NCBI GenBank assembly: GCA_030156615.1
Contig: JASGME010000007.1
Span: 1-43,142, forward strand
Source: Candidatus Woesearchaeota archaeon
GTDB taxonomy: Archaea > Nanobdellota > Nanobdellia > Woesearchaeales > UBA119
Direction: 5' to 3'
Length of the DNA: 43,142 nt
Below are positions 41,148 through 43,142 of the stretch, one piece after another. The first letter of the stretch is position 1; each line of letters begins with the position of its first letter. Made by a program: the position numbers and the translations under genes. Below the pieces are notes generated by a model. That model was not told the DNA's origin and ran no database searches. It saw nothing but the letters and a program-made list of their open reading frames with translations.

Positions 41148-41915
41148 ATGGATGATAAAGATAAGATAAATATAACTTTTGAAACGCTTTACGACTTATT
41201 AAGCAGAGAGAAAAAGAAGGGAGAGATTCAACAGCTCCCTAATGGATTCTTTCAAGATTTATTACAATATCTAAAGACAAAACAGAGTATGCTTGAGAGA
41301 TTAAACACTGAAGACTTATTGTATTCTGTTGAAAGACAAAAAAGAATCAAAGAGATTACAAATATAAAAAGCATTGTTCAGGAGCTATTGCTTAAAAGGA
41401 TCCAAAAGATTACAGATCTGGCGTTGATCTCAATAAGAACAGGCAAAGACAATTTAGCAGACAAACCCCTTCTAGAAGAAGAAAGAATTATCGCAAAAAA
41501 CATAGTTGAAATTTTAAATATGTATAAAACGAATGTTATAGATAGAGCAATATCATTTAAGAGTCCGTGCTTAAAAGAAGCAATGCAGGAGAAACAAAAT
41601 GAAGGAAAAGGCGATAAGATAAACAAAGATAACGCTATAATCAGGACTGAAAAAGAAGACAAGAACAGCAAAGAAAAATATTTTGGGAAAGAAGAAGAAA
41701 TTGAAGAAGGAAACACTAAAAAAGATGAAACAGAAGATAAAGATGAACAACCAGTTTTAATAAGAATAATTACGCCAGTACCCCAGTTCTTAGACGAGAA
41801 TGGAGAAGTAATCGGACCTTTTCATGAAGAAGATATTGTGTCCTTACCAAGCAAAATTGCTTCTATTCTAATAAAAAAAGGAAGAGCAGAGGAACTCAAA
41901 GAATCAAAATCATAA
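41148..41915 (+). CDS. GINS complex subunit (Gins51/Gins15-like)
   Basis: The protein has 255 residues. The N-terminal helical domain (about 1-150) has the GINS A-type helices (NITFETLYDLLSREKKKGEIQQLP and the KTKQSMLERL...IVQELLLKRI region). A long lysine/glutamate-rich linker follows (about 150-200). The C-terminal small beta-domain (VLIRIITPVPQFLDENGEVIGPFHEEDIVSLPSKIASILIKKGRAEEL) matches the GPF...D-x-V-x-LP-x-x-x-A-x-x-L-I-x-x-G-x-A-E motif of the archaeal subunit. GINS joins MCM and Cdc45/GAN in the replicative CMG-like helicase. This subunit forms homotetramers or pairs with Gins23, which is not seen here. A TATA-like aatataaa lies about 27-36 bases before the ATG. Confidence 0.85.
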   Translation: MDDKDKINITFETLYDLLSREKKKGEIQQLPNGFFQDLLQYLKTKQSMLERLNTEDLLYSVERQKRIKEITNIKSIVQELLLKRIQKITDLALISIRTGKDNLADKPLLEEERIIAKNIVEILNMYKTNVIDRAISFKSPCLKEAMQEKQNEGKGDKINKDNAIIRTEKEDKNSKEKYFGKEEEIEEGNTKKDETEDKDEQPVLIRIITPVPQFLDENGEVIGPFHEEDIVSLPSKIASILIKKGRAEELKESKS

Positions 41916-41964
41916 AAAGAACAAATAGTACAACAAAGAAACAAAAAAAGGAATAATTTGAAGA

Positions 41965-42699
41965 ATGAATGAAGGAAAAGAAACAAAAGAAGGAACAACT
42001 GAAGAAAAAGAAGAAAACACCAAAGAATTAAGATTAGAAGAAATAAAAGATTTGCTAGATGAAAGGATGTATGAAAAATTAAAGGAACAGAGCATAGAAT
42101 TGTTAAGACCATGCCAAAAGAAAGCAATAGAAAAGGGATTGCTCAAAGAAAAAGATTTAGTTGTTTGCACACCAACAGCATCAGGAAAGACACTTGTAGC
42201 AGAGTTGGCTATGTTAAACAAGATATTGAAGAGTGGAAAAAAAGCTGTATATGTATTGCCATTGAAAGCGTTAGCAAATGAAAAATTCAACGAATTCAGC
42301 AAAAAATACTCTGATTTGATAAAGATAGGAAAAGCCACAAGCGACATAGATTCAGATGATAGTTTTCTGGCTGCATACCAGCTAATCATAATAACGCCTG
42401 AGAAGCTTGATTCTTTGATAAGACATGGAACGCCTTGGATAAAAGATGTAGATGTTTTTGTAATAGATGAGGTACATATCCTTAATGATCCGTCAAGAGG
42501 GCCTACAACAGAAGTCCTGATAATAATGTTAAAACAGATATGCCCTGAAGCTCAATTCTTATATCTGTCTGCTACAATAGGAAACCCAGAGATGTTGGCT
42601 GATTGGCTTGAGGCAGAACTCGTAATTGATGATTGGCGTCCTGTCAAGTTGAAGAAAGGCGTTCTAATTAAGAACAAGATAGAGTTTTATGACGACTAA
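41965..42699 (+). CDS. Hel308/Ski2-like helicase reduced to its first RecA domain
   Basis: The protein has 244 residues. A charged lead (about 1-30, EEKEENTKE) is followed by a Q-motif-like LRPCQKKAIEKGL, motif I CTPTASGKT, motif Ia VLPLKALANEKF, motif Ib ITPEKLDSLIR, motif II D-E-V-H (FVIDEVH) and motif III LSATIGNPE. The product then stops at FYDD. The Hel308/Ski2 family has about 650-750 residues, with a second RecA domain (motifs IV-VI), a winged helix and a ratchet. None of these follow in any frame before the next gene. It could be half of a split helicase completed elsewhere, or a remnant. Confidence 0.8.
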   Translation: MNEGKETKEGTTEEKEENTKELRLEEIKDLLDERMYEKLKEQSIELLRPCQKKAIEKGLLKEKDLVVCTPTASGKTLVAELAMLNKILKSGKKAVYVLPLKALANEKFNEFSKKYSDLIKIGKATSDIDSDDSFLAAYQLIIITPEKLDSLIRHGTPWIKDVDVFVIDEVHILNDPSRGPTTEVLIIMLKQICPEAQFLYLSATIGNPEMLADWLEAELVIDDWRPVKLKKGVLIKNKIEFYDD

Positions 42700-42806
42700 A
42701 CGATTAAGAATCTTGAATAAGAAAAAACATAAATAGAATAAAGATTAAAATCAGGATTAAAATAAATAAAATATTTAGAGAAAATAAAGATAAAAAAAGA
42801 CTGAAG

Positions 42807-43142
42807 ATGAAAATGAAAGGCGAAAACAACGACAAAGAAGAGAATGAAAAGCTAAACAAAGATAAGAAAGATAATGAAGAAAAGAATGAAAAAATGAACG
42901 AAGAGAGCTCAGAAAAGGATAAACTGACTCAAGATAATAAGAAAAATAAAGATAATGGGAAAAAAGTGAAAAACAGGAAAAAGAGAATAAAAAAAATAAT
43001 CTACTTCTCAATATTTCTTTTTATAATTGTTATTGGATTGGCAATGCTTCTTTTTTCAATACATGTAACAAAGCCAGCAGTAAGCAGGATTAACGAATAC
43101 ACGAACAGCACTTTCGTTTACGAGCTTGAATATTATTTAGTA
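42807..43142 (+). CDS. Membrane protein with K/E-rich N-terminus (cut by window edge)
   Basis: The frame is open from ATG 42807 to the right edge, with 112 codons present. The first 70 residues or so are highly charged (KGENNDKEENEKLNKDKKDNEEKNEK..., then KNRKKRIKK). A hydrophobic helix follows (about 72-92, IIYFSIFLFIIVIGLAMLLF), then an outward segment (SIHVTKPAVSRINEYTNSTFVYELEYYLV). The basic flank before the helix places the charged part in the cytoplasm. The family is not recognised. The two genes before it also carry Lys/Glu-rich stretches. Confidence 0.6.
   Translation, partial: MKMKGENNDKEENEKLNKDKKDNEEKNEKMNEESSEKDKLTQDNKKNKDNGKKVKNRKKRIKKIIYFSIFLFIIVIGLAMLLFSIHVTKPAVSRINEYTNSTFVYELEYYLV

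Noticed and set aside
42697-42775. Frameshift joining the helicase to a second RecA domain
   Set aside because: All three frames after 42699 were read and none gives helicase motifs IV-VI before the next gene.

Overview
This AT-rich window comes from an archaeon. It encodes TFB, Pelota, an Orc1/Cdc6 initiator, a GINS subunit, archaeal-type prolyl-tRNA synthetase and an archaeal class III pilin. Many genes have a TATA box about 25 bases before the start codon, the pattern of leaderless archaeal transcripts. Large LamG/Cys-rich secreted proteins, fibre-like VGIGTTSP repeats, very short intergenic gaps, a helicase reduced to half its usual length and a diphthamide protein missing a domain all suggest a small-genome DPANN lineage such as Woesearchaeota or Pacearchaeota. 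That placement is inference from gene style; no rRNA is present.

Region 1 (1-10350, minus strand) is a surface operon of at least five genes. In transcription order these are a secreted CCGDD-motif protein, a fibre-like protein with VGIGTTSP repeats, a membrane-anchored protein that looks like a seven-bladed beta-propeller, a small membrane-anchored protein, and a giant exoprotein of more than 1,867 residues that runs off the left edge. The giant protein carries Cys-rich modules, FN3-like and several concanavalin-like (LamG) domains. The locus looks like a cell-surface or adhesion system.

Region 2 (10.5-24.3 kb) is mostly information processing: an orphan antitoxin, a site-2-protease-like protein without its zinc motif, Pelota, a DJ-1/PfpI protein, ProRS, TFB, a bacterial-type ThrRS, an AAA/DUF234 ATPase, a HAD hydrolase, Orc1/Cdc6, CysRS and a methyltransferase.

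Region 3 (24.4-36.1 kb) holds a Ca2+-type P-ATPase, a broken HEPN gene beside an intact HTH-nucleotidyltransferase, pyruvate phosphate dikinase, a two-repeat basic protein, a winged-helix protein, a convergent PIN/RHH pair, three tandem related membrane proteins of unknown function, and enolase. PPDK and enolase together cover the PEP end of glycolysis/gluconeogenesis.

Region 4 (36.1-43.1 kb) holds a short Dph2-like protein coupled to a pilin, an MFS transporter, a beta-propeller/KaiC-like ATPase pair, GINS, a helicase N-terminal half and a truncated membrane protein at the right edge.

No CRISPR array, insertion sequence, rRNA or convincing tRNA was seen, and no gene-free stretch exceeds 300 bases. 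Several intergenic regions carry perfect inverted repeats placed around TATA boxes or start codons. These are candidate operators.
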